Shown: one piece after another, positions 36,103 to 47,336 of the stretch | Position numbering within the stretch: the stretch's first letter is position 1 | Layout of the letters: each line of letters starts with the position of its first letter | Made by a program: the position numbers and the translations under genes | Notes under the pieces: model-generated | What the model saw: the letters and a program-made list of their open reading frames with translations, nothing else | Told to the model about the DNA's origin: nothing | The model's database searches: none | NCBI GenBank assembly: GCA_023853785.1 | Contig: JAJIRX010000714.1 | Location: 62,001-126,000 of the forward strand | DNA from: Psilocybe azurescens | Lineage: Eukaryota > Basidiomycota > Agaricomycetes > Agaricales > Agrocybaceae | Direction of reading: 5' to 3' | Length of the DNA: 64,000 nucleotides

Positions 36103-38183
36103 TCAATCCTATTGAGATGTAATTAGTGATACAAGAAGAAAGCCGAAGATGAACAGTACTCACCCAAAGCTTGATAAGACCGTCCCATGAGGCTGTTATT
36201 ACTTTGGACTAGAGAGTACGTCGGTTAGCGACTGTATATAAGAAAGGTTGTTTTCGCTTACGCTTTCATGGGGTAGCCATTCATGCGCAATGACAACTTT
36301 TGAATGTGCCTTTAGTCGGGATTTAATGCGCCCTGTCTTCCAATCCCAAAATACAACATTGCCTTCGCCATCTCCACTGCTGATCCATTTTCCATCCGGA
36401 GAGAATCCGACTTGACAAGCATAGCCAGCAACTGAATGACCAGCGAAGCGCTTCTTGCGATTCTGCCGGAAGTTATCCGTACTATAAATTAGTATTTGAT
36501 TGTCAAGAGATTGGGCGGCGAAATATTTTTCTGTAAATAGAATTAGTTGATAACTCGGTTGCTGCTGAACATGAATCAAAAGCGTACTCGATGGATGAAG
36601 AGTGACGGCGGGCATGGAGTGCATATGAGGTTCGGCGATATATTTGATGACCACTGGGATATCGAAATCCCAAGCCCGTATCGTTTTGTCGTCTGACGTC
36701 GTTACGAAGCGACGATTCTCGTCGACGAATGTGATTGTGTTTACAGGCCCAAGATGTTGATCATACTCCTGAGTGATTTCTCCCGAGTTCATGTCATACT
36801 AGTGGAGGCGATGAACAAGGTTTCGTATTGAGATATTTCGGCGGTGAACTTACTTGAATAATTTTCTTGTCGGACATTCCGGCGAGGAATATGTTTTGTT
36901 TATCCTCGTCGGGGTGGAAGCGGATAACATAGGGGATTTTGCCGTTACTGAACCGTTTCAAGCATTGGCCAGTTTCGGTGTCCCATAACTTCATTTGGCG
37001 ATCATAACCACATGACAGGAATTGCCGCCCATCGTTGGAGAAAGAAACATCTTTGACGGCTTTGGTGTGGCCGTGGAAAGTTCTTAGACAATTTCCATGA
37101 GTATAGACATCCCAAAGCTAAGATACAGATTCAGCAAGCGTGATAGTTTGAAAAGATAACAAAGTCGTTACTTTGATTTTTGTATCCATAGAGCCACTAA
37201 GAAGTAGATGTCCGGTCTCGGGGAAGGTGCGAATGACTGATACGCCCTGGGTGTGTCCAGTCCAGGTATGTATACAGACTTTTGGAATAAAACAATCTTG
37301 CGAGCCAGCTTCCTGCAGTAAGTTTGGTGCTTCTGCCACAGGTGGTGACATATAAGTTCGGCCTTGGTAATCGGTCATAGATTTGCCGTGGAAGACAGAG
37401 GATTCTTGACCCTCGCCTCCGCGTTTTGGCCTTGCCTTTTGCCAACAAATTGGGGTTCTGGCTCCTCTTCCTCCTCTTCTTCCTCGTCTCCTCCGCCAGT
37501 TCCTTCAAGCCCAGTCAAGAAATGCTGTTGTGGCTCTTCTCCTTCCCATGATGCCCAAGGACCGACATAAGCGCCTTCTCCTTCGACTACCGACGAGTCA
37601 CCTTTCTGCTTTCTTTTACGTTTAAGTTCTCGCTTTTGGTCTCTTGTAGCACGAAGAGTGTCAATAGTCGAGAAATTGTTTGCTTGGGCGCTTTCCAGAG
37701 ATCCTAAGACAGCGGGCGCGTTTGGATCAATGGAAGGATTGGCAGAGTATCCCAAAATGGAATGGGTAAGATGCTGAGCACGGAAAGCATGTTCTGACAT
37801 GGACTGTTCTTCTACATGTCCAGCCAGGGCATTTTGGTTCATGAAGCGATTTCTGTCCCCAAAAGGATTTTCAGGACCTTGGATTGGGAGGGTCAAATCT
37901 TTGTATGGTATGTTCACATTCATTTGTGTATCGCTCGGGCGAGTAACCAAAGAAGTCATGTTCAAGGGATCCTTGAAATATACTAAGTGAGAAGTTTGAC
38001 GCGACAGGACACGGAAACACTTACCTCTGCTAGTACATGTGGAGCAGCATCCCTTGGGACTGTCTGTTCTTCCTCGACACGCGCTTTCTTCGCGCTTGGG
38101 AGAGAAGCTAAGCCAAAAGCATCCTTTGAGATAGAAGCTATATGATCCTCCTCATCGGAGGAGTATGCTACTGGAAGTGACAT
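36103..38183 (-). CDS. PRP17: Pre-mRNA-splicing factor PRP17/CDC40 (WD40), with one homopolymer frame break
   Basis: A step-II spliceosome factor with a C-terminal WD40 propeller. ATG 38183 gives [14 protein letters not shown] and an acidic N-terminal part; [20 protein letters not shown] and [15 protein letters not shown] match the conserved PRP17 N-region. After an EEEEEEEE run the frame breaks at a TTTT run (37424-37427, coding A4); one more A gives [20 protein letters not shown] and then [10 protein letters not shown], the family hallmark before the propeller. WD repeats follow: [84 protein letters not shown] and [20 protein letters not shown] final two-codon exon (GAT TGA, 36103-36108) gives the end GLIKLWD. 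It is divergent from the Myb gene, with 189 bp between start codons. Confidence 0.94.
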
Positions 38184-38372
38184 TAAATGGAGGATGTACT
38201 TAGTATTTTGTTTAGTTGAGTCGCGTTAACATAGCTATTGTCGAGCGCTTTGTCACGTAAGAGTCGTGCACTGTGACTGCGTTACCATCATACAGCCTCA
38301 CTGTGCAGCTTTCCTGGTTCCGAGTGAAGTGCCCCAACCTTTCCACTGGCATGATTTCGTGACTCGTCAACC

Positions 38373-40733
38373 ATGTCAGAAAGAAATACCAGTAAGCCGT
38401 GGACAGAAGAAGAAGGTTGGTTTTTTTCTTTTATTGTCATTATGCTCGATGTTTCATCTCTTTTCAGATCTTCTGTTGCGGCAGGCCGTCGCTCTCTTCG
38501 GTGAAAACGACAACTGGAAAAAGGTAGCATACTCGATACCTGGCCGAACCAACAAGGCCTGTAGAAAGGTAGCATATTTTTATTACATCAGTCTGGAATC
38601 AAATCTCATCCGGCATTGTTTCTAGCGGTGGCTTCATTCCCTACAACCTAATGTCAAGAAAACAGCTTGGACACCCAGCGAAGATAAAATGCTGGTGGAT
38701 CTCTTTGAGACTTATGGGCCAAAGTGGTCTGCAATAGCCCGCCAGATACCTGGCCGGACTGACGATGCCTGCTCGAAACGATACAGGGAAGCGCTTGATC
38801 CCTCGCTCAAGAAGGATCAATGGACCCACGAGGAGGATGTACTTCTTATGGATACCTTTAATCGCATCGGAGGGAAGTGGGGAAAGTTGGTCAAGAACTT
38901 CAACGTAGTGGTCTAGGTTGCAGAAACAGGTGAACAATATTCATCTTTTTGTATGACCCCAACGCTCATCGGAAGTAGGTGGCGCCTATTGGAACGTAAA
39001 AAGGCATCGAGTAGGGCGAACCAGAACATGAGTCCCGCACATGCGATTACTATCCGCGAAATGCCCGTGACCGTTGAGGAACCCTTTCCCATTATTCAAT
39101 CTCAAGAAGCACCGCTTCACGTACATTGGCCGCCGTATTATCCTCCTGAGGCGTATACTACGTTTCCTGTAGAAGAGGAAAATACCGGCGAAGTATCTTT
39201 CCGTGAACCCAGCCCAGAAGTCTTGCAAATACCTGATCCCAAGATTGCACCGTTCCAATTTTTCTTCATCGTCGCTTCTCACCGCTCTATCGGATCCCCC
39301 GAGGCCGCATGCTCCGCTCCCGCCTATTAGTGCTGTCAACACGCCAGAACTCATCCAGCATGATATTCCGAACGAATCTGAAAGACAGCCATCTCTTTCT
39401 CCTCTGTCCCAGTGCAATGGCATACCCGAAATGAACGACATTCTGATGTCGCTGGACGACTACACACAGGGCTCTATCGAACAACTACCTTTGGAAGTAT
39501 CCGTATCTCAACTGGTCTATGACAGCGAATCCTTCAATAACCTGCGCCAGTTCACGGATAGTGATATATACACGGCTTCGCCTTTCTCTATACCGACAGA
39601 AATTACTCGAACAGAACCTTATCTTTGGAAACCCCGTGGAATCCCAGAGTTTTACGACTCTCCCCACAGCGCTTTCGGCGGGTCTATATTGTACGAAGAC
39701 TACTCGTCTGCGTCTTCTACCCCATTCGTTTTCTCTTCTTCTTTGTCTCCGACTTCGAGTCCACTGCCCGCCACACTATTAGATCTGCCTAATACTGAAC
39801 AGCCGACCTCCAATTCTTTACTATTCTCGCCTGCGAATGACCCCCGAACGACTGCAACCGCGGCGAATATCCGCCGACCAAGGAAGAATACTTCAAGAAA
39901 GACAAAGCCGACCCTCAAGGTTCCGGTTGCAACCCGGCTCTCATCAACATTGCCCCTTTCTAGCGAGTGCGTGTTGTATGTATCCCCTCTAGGTTATTTT
40001 GCTCAATTCAATGTTTCTAGCCCGAATGTCCGACCTTACGCTTGCGGACGGCCGCAGTGTTGGCCTAGTACTGCAACGACCAGTTCGAATTGTTTCGCGA
40101 CGTCTGGAGAATTGCTAGATCATAGCAAAGAGCAACACCCAGACGAAGACGCGTCGGAGAAGCCGTATAGATGCGCTTTGACGGGCTGCGGAAAGTCCTG
40201 GAAGGTGTGCATTATATACTGCCTCCCGCGAGTTATATCGCTGAGCATCTTGCAAATTTTCTTCACAGTCAATAAATGGACTGCAATACCACCTACAGAT
40301 GTAAGCTGCGGGTCGTTTTTTTGCATATCTGGAATCTCATTGATCATTTTTCCAGATCCACGGCTCATTTTGCGACTGCACTGTCTTCAAGATTTTCTGC
40401 ACAATTGCCAGGCACGCCGGATCTCAATACGCCTTCCAGCCTGGAAGGGGAAATAGAAGACTTGGAACCAGAACGCAAATATATGTGTCCTCAACCTGGC
40501 TGTTTCAAAGCCTATCGCCAGCCGAGCGGTCTACGATACCATATCAAATTTGTACGTTCTTTTTTGTATTTAATGTATTCATATATTCACCCTGTCCATT
40601 TTTCTTTCAACAGGGTCACCCGACTGACATTCCGACACAACTTTCTGTCGTTCCTCCTGCCCTGGAACGCCAAATTCCCATCAAAGCAAAGAAATTGCGT
40701 GCAAAACCACCACCCGAACCTGTAGCGAATTGA
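38373..40733 (+). CDS. Myb-repeat plus C2H2 zinc-finger transcription factor, with two frame breaks
   Basis: Exon 1 (ATG 38373) reads MSERNTSKPWTEEE and joins LLLRQAVALFGENDNWKKVA, then IPGRTNKACRK and RWLHSLQPN: Myb repeat 1. TAWTPSEDKMLVDLFETYGP, WSAIARQIPGRTDDACSKRY is repeat 2 and QWTHEEDVLLMDTFNRIGGK is repeat 3, completed only if one base is added near 38886 (KVGQELQRSGLGCRNRWRLL). A long Ser/Pro/Thr-rich middle follows, needing one T fewer at 39259-39263. The C-terminal part has zinc-finger sequences FPNVRPYACGRPQC, YRCALTGCGKSWKSINGLQY and YMCPQPGCFKAYRQPSGLRY, followed by HIKFGHP. GLQYH and GLRYH after GC resemble the split fingers of fungal Sfp1. It is probably a nuclear DNA-binding regulator; targets are unknown. 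The join of the Myb and finger parts rests on one open middle exon. Two adjacent genes are the alternative. Confidence 0.8.
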
Positions 40734-41114
40734 TTGTGTTACCCCCGATTTATTAATATTTTCTCCCGGAAATGCGGTTCTCAAATTCTGTTTCTCACTA
40801 GAAAGTGGACATTTGACGGATTTTCAATGACTGTTTGACATAGTCTTCTTTCCTACCCTTGTCTCTTCAACAAGCTCTTCTGCGTTTTCTTCGTACCTTT
40901 GGGGTCTATCACATTGATTCTGGCTCTTTCTCACATTACATTTAGTCATATATCGTTACTATTCACTCTAATATTTTTTTACTTTGAATCCATTCCATCT
41001 CCTTCTGAATTTGTAACATTTTTTGACCGGTGATTACCCTGCTTAAAGCTGTATAACTATTAACCAATGTAGGCTGATGATCACAGAATAACAAATTTTG
41101 AATATCGAGAATGA
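40734..41114. other. Convergent 3' regions, 381 bp
   Basis: T-rich 3' untranslated sequence of the Myb/zinc-finger gene and the 3' side of SGT2. No coding exon recognised. Confidence 0.5.
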
Positions 41115-42381
41115 TTATCTACCGCCAGCGCCAGCGCCAAACTGGTCCGCTCTGGTTAAAAATGGATGTCAGATTGATTTCATATGGACAACATCTCAGA
41201 TGAATGACTCACAGTTGCCGCAAGCTGGGATCTGCCATGATTTCTTCCATTGACGGCATGTTTCCAGATTGGACACGGCTCATCTAAATAGCAACGAGTT
41301 AGAGCCACGTTTGCTTTATAAAGATCTGTCAACTTGTACCATGTTTGCGACTGTAGGGTTTTGCATAAGATTCGCGAGTCCTCCGTTTGCTGCCATCTGT
41401 TGGGCCATAGCCATGAGTTGGGGATTATTCATTAAGCCGGCAATATCTGGCATTCCACCACCACCAGCTCCGCCACTAGCACCAAAGTTTCTTAACATAT
41501 CAGCCATTCCACCCATTCCACCAAGTCCAGGGCCTGCTCCTGCTCCTCCAACCGATCGAGTACTGGGTAACACATCATCATCATCATCACCATCCTGATC
41601 GTCGTCGTCTATGCGAGCACGGGCATTCTGGAGACCCGATTTCAAGCTTGCATTAGTGGGCTCTAGTTTCAATCCGCGTTCAAAGGCACTCGCGGCAGCT
41701 TTGAAGTCATCGAGGGAGTATTGAGCGTGTCTAGGTGGAATCAAAAAATAAGAAATCGGGAAATGAGGGCTGGCGAAAGTTCAAGCACATACCCAAGTCT
41801 GTGATACGCCTTTACGAATTTTGAATCTACTGAGATCGCTTTCTCAGCATCGCCGACTGCGGCAAGATGATCACCTTTGCTCGAGTGCGCAGCGGCTCTA
41901 TTGGAATAATAGACTGGGTTGGTGGGATCCAGGGCCACAGCTTTATTGTACGATTCAATAGCCAGGTCGTACTCCTTGCTGGACATCTGCGCGTTGCCTG
42001 TCTGCTTGCACTTTTCTGCTTGTACCTTATCTTCGGCGGAGGGGACGGCAGGCTTGGAAGAGGACGCAGATGATGATGGCTGAGAAGAGGCGACTTTATC
42101 GCGAGTCTTAATATATACATCGAATATACTCGGCAGCGTTGCTGGTTTCACAGATAATTTCTGTGCTTGATCCTGGTTGGAGGGATCTACTCCAAATGCT
42201 TCTCCGATGCATTGGACTATAACAGGGTTAAATTAGACTGCGATTACTTAGATCTGAGGAAGAGAAGCTCACTGGCGACTTCAAGACTCTCTTGATCATC
42301 GGCCTTGACAGTTCCATCTTGAATAGACTGATTCAAGAACTCGATAATAGAGTATACGAGCTTCTGCTGTTTCTCGGACAT
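41115..42381 (-). CDS. SGT2: Small glutamine-rich TPR co-chaperone SGT2 (SGTA)
   Basis: A cytosolic co-chaperone that hands tail-anchored membrane proteins to the GET pathway. ATG 42381 gives MSEKQQKLVYSIIEFLNQSI, then VQCIGEAFGVDPSNQ: the N-terminal homodimer domain that binds Get5/Get4. After a linker, three TPR motifs run AEKCKQTGNAQMSSKEYDLA and YNKAVALDPTNPVYYSNRAA, then AISVDSKFVKAYHRLGHAQY and AFERGLKLEPTNASLKSGL. The C-terminal part is Gly/Met/Asn-Pro-rich (GLMNNPQLMAMAQQMAANGG, then LANLMQNPTVANM), the client-binding domain, ending ADQFGAGAGGR at TAA 41115-41117. All introns are in phase. It is divergent from PRP19, with 141 bp between start codons. Confidence 0.95.
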
Positions 42382-42522
42382 GGTGATCGAGGCGCAAGGG
42401 TGTAAGGTAACCTGAACGTAAACAAGCGAAAACAACCTGTAGTTGCGGTTTAAACGAAAATGTTCATTCATCCTCTCTTTTATCTTTCGACTCTGAATAT
42501 CCTTCTCTTCTAATCTCTCGCC

Positions 42523-44156
42523 ATGTTCTGCGCAATTTCTGGCGAACCTCCTCAAGAGCCTGTTGTCTCCAAAACATCCGGCCACATCTATGAAAAGCGC
42601 CTTATTGTCAAATACATTAACGAGAATGGAACTGACCCAACAACTGGAGAGAAGTTGGAAGAATCAGACCTCATTGCTGTCAAAGCATGTAAGCTATTTC
42701 ACATTCACTTATGTATTTCGCTCCTGAGCGTAATAACTCTCTTTACAGCTCCAAATACAGCTGCTCCACGTCCTCCAACTCATACATCTATCCCGGCCCT
42801 CCTCCATTTACTTCAAAACGAATTTGACGCAAATATTCTTGCAACGTACAATCTCGAGCAGAAATATAACGCACTGCGTCAAGAACTAAGCTACGCTCTG
42901 TATTCGAATGATGCTGCCAGCAGGGTGATCGCGCGTCTCATCCGCGAGCGCGACGTAGCGCGAGAGTATGTCTATTGGCCTTAACCTCGAAACTCACGAC
43001 TAATAAATATCTGCGATTAGGGCTCTTGGTAATGTCACAGCTTCAATGGGAATTGCACCTATAGCGTCAGCGGCCACTGAAGACGTCGAAATGGTCGAAG
43101 ATGGGACGACAGAACCTGGCCTTCCTGCCAATATAACTGCTAAAATTGATGAAACACATCAGGCATTGAGTGCTGCCCGTAAAAAGCGCAAGCCAGCCCC
43201 GGATATGCAACCGTCGCGGACATCAAAACATTTGTTCCTACTCACACCATTCCCTCTCTTCATTCGGCTTCTCCCGCTGGCATCACCGCGTTGGCTGTAT
43301 CTCAAACTCACCCCACGCAATTCTTGACTGGTGGTAACGATAAAGTTGTCCAACTATATGACAAGAGCACGGACAAAGTGTTGGCTTCTCTCAAGGGACA
43401 CACGAAAAAATCAACCATGTCGCTTTCAGGGAACAGGACGGCGAAAGCACTCTCTTGATTTCGGCTGGCTCAGACAAAATTGCGAAAGTTTGGGCGCATG
43501 ACGCCAACTCAGGAGATTATCTTCCTAAACTCACCGTCCGCTCTCACAAGGGTGAACTCACTGGCCTTGCTGTGCACCCAACATCTACCTTGTTCGCGCT
43601 CTCATCCAGTGACAAGACATATTCGCTTCACGATTTGACCACTTTCACCCAAATCTTTCGGTCTGCGCCATCCGATGAAGCTTTTACTTCGCTCGCTATC
43701 CATCCAGACGGAACTCTGCTAGGCTTGGGCACACCCACTTCAACGATCCAAATCTACGACATCCGAACAGGCGCTATCGCTGCGTCTTTGACACCCACTG
43801 ACCCCTCGCCGTTTACCGTCAACACACTCGCCTTTTCTGAGAATGGCTACCACCTGCTTGCTCCTAACTCTCTCTCCTCCGTCGCTGTTTGGGATCTCCG
43901 CAAACAAAAGGCCACTACCACTATTTCTCTCGGCGACGATTGCAAAATCAACCGCGTCTCATACGACACCAGCGCTCAATTCCTTGGAATTGCCACGAGC
44001 CAAGGTGCCAGGATATATGCCCACAAGACATGGGAAGAGCTGCTCAGACTTGAAGAGGGAGGAGAGGTTTCTGATTTCGCTTTCGGCCATCAAGGCAAAG
44101 AAATCTGGGGTGCTACAGGTAGAGAAGTGAGAACCTGGGGTCTGCCTGCTATCTAA
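42523..44156 (+). CDS. PRP19: Pre-mRNA-processing factor 19 (U-box E3 ligase, WD40), with two frame breaks
   Basis: Core subunit of the NineTeen complex that activates the spliceosome; a U-box ubiquitin ligase. ATG 42523 begins with the U-box: MFCAISGEPPQEPVVSKTSG, then HIYEKRLIVKYINENGTDPT. After an intron, APRPPTHTSIPALLHLLQNE and FDANILATYNLEQKYNALRQ, then ELSYALYSNDAASRVIARLI form the coiled-coil tetramerisation region. Near 43197-43202 (CCCCGG) one added base gives KPAPGYATVADIKTFVPTHT. At 43405-43410 (A6) one added A gives HTKKINHVAFREQDGESTLL. The propeller follows: ISAGSDKIAKVWAHDANSGD, LTGLAVHPTSTLFALSSSDK, IQIYDIRTGAIAASL, SSVAVWDLRKQKATTTI and EIWGATGREVRTWGLPAI. Length near 510 residues, as in the family. 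Confidence 0.95.
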
Positions 44157-44549
44157 TGATTTTGTCGATTATTTGACGTGTATAATACCGCGTATTTTTA
44201 TTCCTTTCCTCTTGCCAAATTACTTTCAGGCAACTTTTTGCCGCTCTGCCTTGTTTTCAGGAGAGAACAAACCGACCATTTTATTGACACCATTTTATTG
44301 ATTTTTGAATATTGTGTCCAAATGTGTGTGAATCGTGGTATGTCATTGCAGTCGTTGAGATACATGAAATGTAATGAAAATGCAGAGGGACGTAATGCCC
44401 AAAATGATGTGATGAGTGAATGTGAAGCAAATAATAGTTATACTAAAGAAGAATGGGGTTGGAATTCATACATATGAATTACAGGTAAATGATACACTGG
44501 GTATGCGTAAAAGTCATCTTGTCAAACCGAAGAAAAAGAAAAGAAATTT
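44157..44549. other. Convergent 3' regions, 393 bp
   Basis: AT-rich 3' untranslated sequence between PRP19 and the OPT transporter. Nothing further recognised. Confidence 0.5.
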
Positions 44550-47336
44550 CTAGGACCAAGTGGCAGGACCGACGAAGCCTGACTCAGGCATCGCTTTGAA
44601 GGGTATACCATTAGCATCTGCTGTATTTTGCCACACACTATTGAGGCATATTGTCAGCCTTCTGGCAAAAAAAAAGTAAACAAAAGAAAACTCACGTATT
44701 ACCCCACCAATTGAGTTCAATACCGCCGGTTTTAGGTAGGCCAAATGCAAAGAACAAAACCATCATTGCAAATACGGCGCCAGCGTCGAGAGCAGCCGAA
44801 AGGATATAGTTGTATCGCATCCACCACCTGAAGCGCAAGCGACGGATGACATAGTTGAAGATGAAACCTGCAAGCACCCACGATGCGTAGTTGATTCCTG
44901 AAGCTGGTGGCATAGCAGCGAGACCGGCAAAGAAGACGGGAATATTGACGTATCGGTAGAAGGACAATGGGAAGCGGCGAGCGAGGAAGTAGAAGGGGAT
45001 GGGTGCGAGGATGCCAACTGGGAAGAACCACAAGAGGCCGGAGTAAGTCGATCCTGGACTGAACAGACGACGAGGGCCAACAGCACCCCAGATGACGGAG
45101 GCGTTGTAGAACGTTGTAGAACCAGGGCAGCGGAATCCTTGCTTTTGGTCTGGGGTGCAGATATCTTCGACATTATTCAACATCCAATCTTGAATCAGAG
45201 TGACCCAAATACAAGCGATGATGGAGGCGACAACCTGGATCAAGAACATGATGCGAGGAGGGATCTTCATGTAATGACCAAGCTTGAGATCTCCGGCGAA
45301 ATTCACGGCCTGATTGGAAGTGATGAAGGCAATGGTTTTGAAAATGATATTTGCGATGGGTCTTCCGGGAAGCATGTAACCAGCGATGAGTTCGTGCATA
45401 ACCTGTGTGGGCACTTGCTGATTGGTGATTGCCTGGAGCATGGCGAGAGGGATGGCAAGGATAGCAGAGATAAGGATTCCAATGACGGCAGCCCAGATTG
45501 GCAGTTGAGTCGGAACGATTTCGATTGCAGCGCAGAAGAAGGCAAAGGCGATAATGCCAACAAGACCATACCACCATGCAGGAACTTCGGGATAGGCCAA
45601 CATAAGACGCGAGTGGACGTCGCGCTCATCTTTCAGAGAGCTTCGGAATCGTCGCATAATATCCTTGCGGAACCACACTGCGAACGTGAATAAGTTTTGA
45701 GGTTTTGAATAGATCGATAGGAGACTTACGGAATGTGTGCACAAAGACTGCGGGGAATGCGGCGAAGGCGATACCATATGCCAAAGCAAGTGTGGTGGTC
45801 AAGAAGACTGGGGAATATGCTTGATATTTAGCCAGATCGAAGACACCATCCGTGACAATTTGAATGGCTTGATATGGTGATCCGGTGTTGTCGAAGGTTA
45901 CAGGAGCTGAAATTGGGAAGAATGCAGAGTTCCAGACATTGGTGACTGTTGTGCGTGATCAGGCAGGTTCATAGAAAGACGGACGCGGGACTTACAGTAC
46001 AAAATAGGGGCAATAAACCAAAACATGATAACGAAGGCGACACCGGTATTCATCTGAGACCACCACTGCAGTATTTTGTTTAGTTATGGCAAGAGTGAGC
46101 GAACAGAATAAAAACGCACGGGTGTAACAAGAGGACTGCCAATGAAAGCTATCATTGACCAGTCGAAACTAATCATGCTCATACCCAAGCCAGTGTTGGT
46201 TCCGAACAGTGCGTTGACAACAACGTTGTTGGGGACAATCCAGCAAACCCAGTTAAACATACTGAGTGCCGTGAAAAGGTATCCAGGAATCCAGTACCAA
46301 ACAAAGCTGCAAAGCATTGCGATGACGAAGAAGCGTTCGCGAGTAATGTGTCCGCGGTCGCGCTTTCCGTAGTTTTTGTGAAGGGTGTTGAACAAAGCGG
46401 AGTTGACCAAAGCACCGGGCCAGATCATGCTCGAAGGCCATACGACAAACTGGCGAAGAAGGCCGCCCAGAGAGAATCCAATAATTTGGGATCCAAGGGC
46501 AAGAAGGATTTGATAGCTCATTGGGGTTGTTTGACCGTAGAAGACCCGCTGGCTCAAGACGACTTCTGTTGAATAGGCGCCTCCCCATACAACGTTGGCC
46601 ATGACAGTGATACAAACGTGCTCCTTGATCGTGAATGGTCCTGGATTGAATGACCATTTGTAGCCAAAAGTATTGAACACTTTAGTCGGAAGGATAACGG
46701 CTAGACCACGGCCCATGGGAAGAGAAACGAGCTGAGCAACAATGCCTGTGATGTAGACAGATGGATCTAAAAGATTCTGTCAGTTTTACCGAGCATATCT
46801 CATCGAAAGCAAAACGTACATCTCATCGAAAAAATCTGATTGAAGCCGGAAGTAAAAGGGACAAGAGAATGCCCAAAAACCACATGCGGAATGTGTTGAC
46901 GGGCATAGTAACATCGTCGATGCTTGATACAGCAGCTCGAACTTCTGGGTATGGCGACTCACTGATGAAAAGTCAGGATAAGGAGAGACGTAAAGAGAGG
47001 AGAGCACTTACTCGTCGAATTCAATTGCGGTTGAGACTCTTGACTCTGCCCTCGAAGTAGAGTAGTGGGAATCGGCGTCCGAGAAGTCGATCTTCTTCGA
47101 CTCATGCTCGTAAGGAGGGGTCGGACCATGTTCGCTATCTGACACGAACGAGGGTGGATAGTTCTTTCGTAAATCAAAATTGGGATCGTTTAAATGATCC
47201 TGGATGAACTTGGCTTGAATCTCGTCGTCGATGATATCTTGTGGGACATCGGGGCGGGACGGATGCGCAAGCTAGAACTGACACGCTCAGCTGCAGTGGT
47301 ATAGTGTGTACCCTCCTCCAATTTATAGGCCTCCAT
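44550..47336 (-). CDS. OPT-family oligopeptide transporter, with two frame breaks
   Basis: A plasma-membrane proton-coupled transporter of small peptides (tetra- or pentapeptides, glutathione or related). ATG 47336 gives MEAYKLEEGTHYTTAAERVS; one base is missing at about 47272-47276 before LAHPSRPDVPQDIIDDEIQA. An acidic cytosolic tail follows with SESPYPEVRAAVSSIDD, then NTFRMWFLGILLSLLL, where one base is missing near 46846-46852 before GFNQIFSMRYPSVYITGIVA. Membrane segments follow in order, with family stretches AQLVSLPMGRGLAVILPT, NPGPFTIKEHVCITVMANVV, GFSLGGLLRQFVVWPSSMIW, MISFDWSMIAFIGSPLVTP, VFDLAKYQAYSPVFLTTTLA, YPEVPAWWYGLVGIIAFAFF, NFAGDLKLGHYMKIPPRIMF and ASWVLAGFIFNYVIRRLRFR. It ends at TAG 44550-44552. 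About 800 residues and some 14 spans are expected. Confidence 0.93.

Noticed and set aside
40734..41114. Possible extra exon of the Myb/zinc-finger gene
   Set aside because: A stop at 40731-40733 follows a natural basic end and the following sequence is T-rich UTR.
44692..46716. Several 100-180 residue open frames on both strands inside the OPT gene
   Set aside because: They overlap a gene with clear transporter motifs and have no features of their own.
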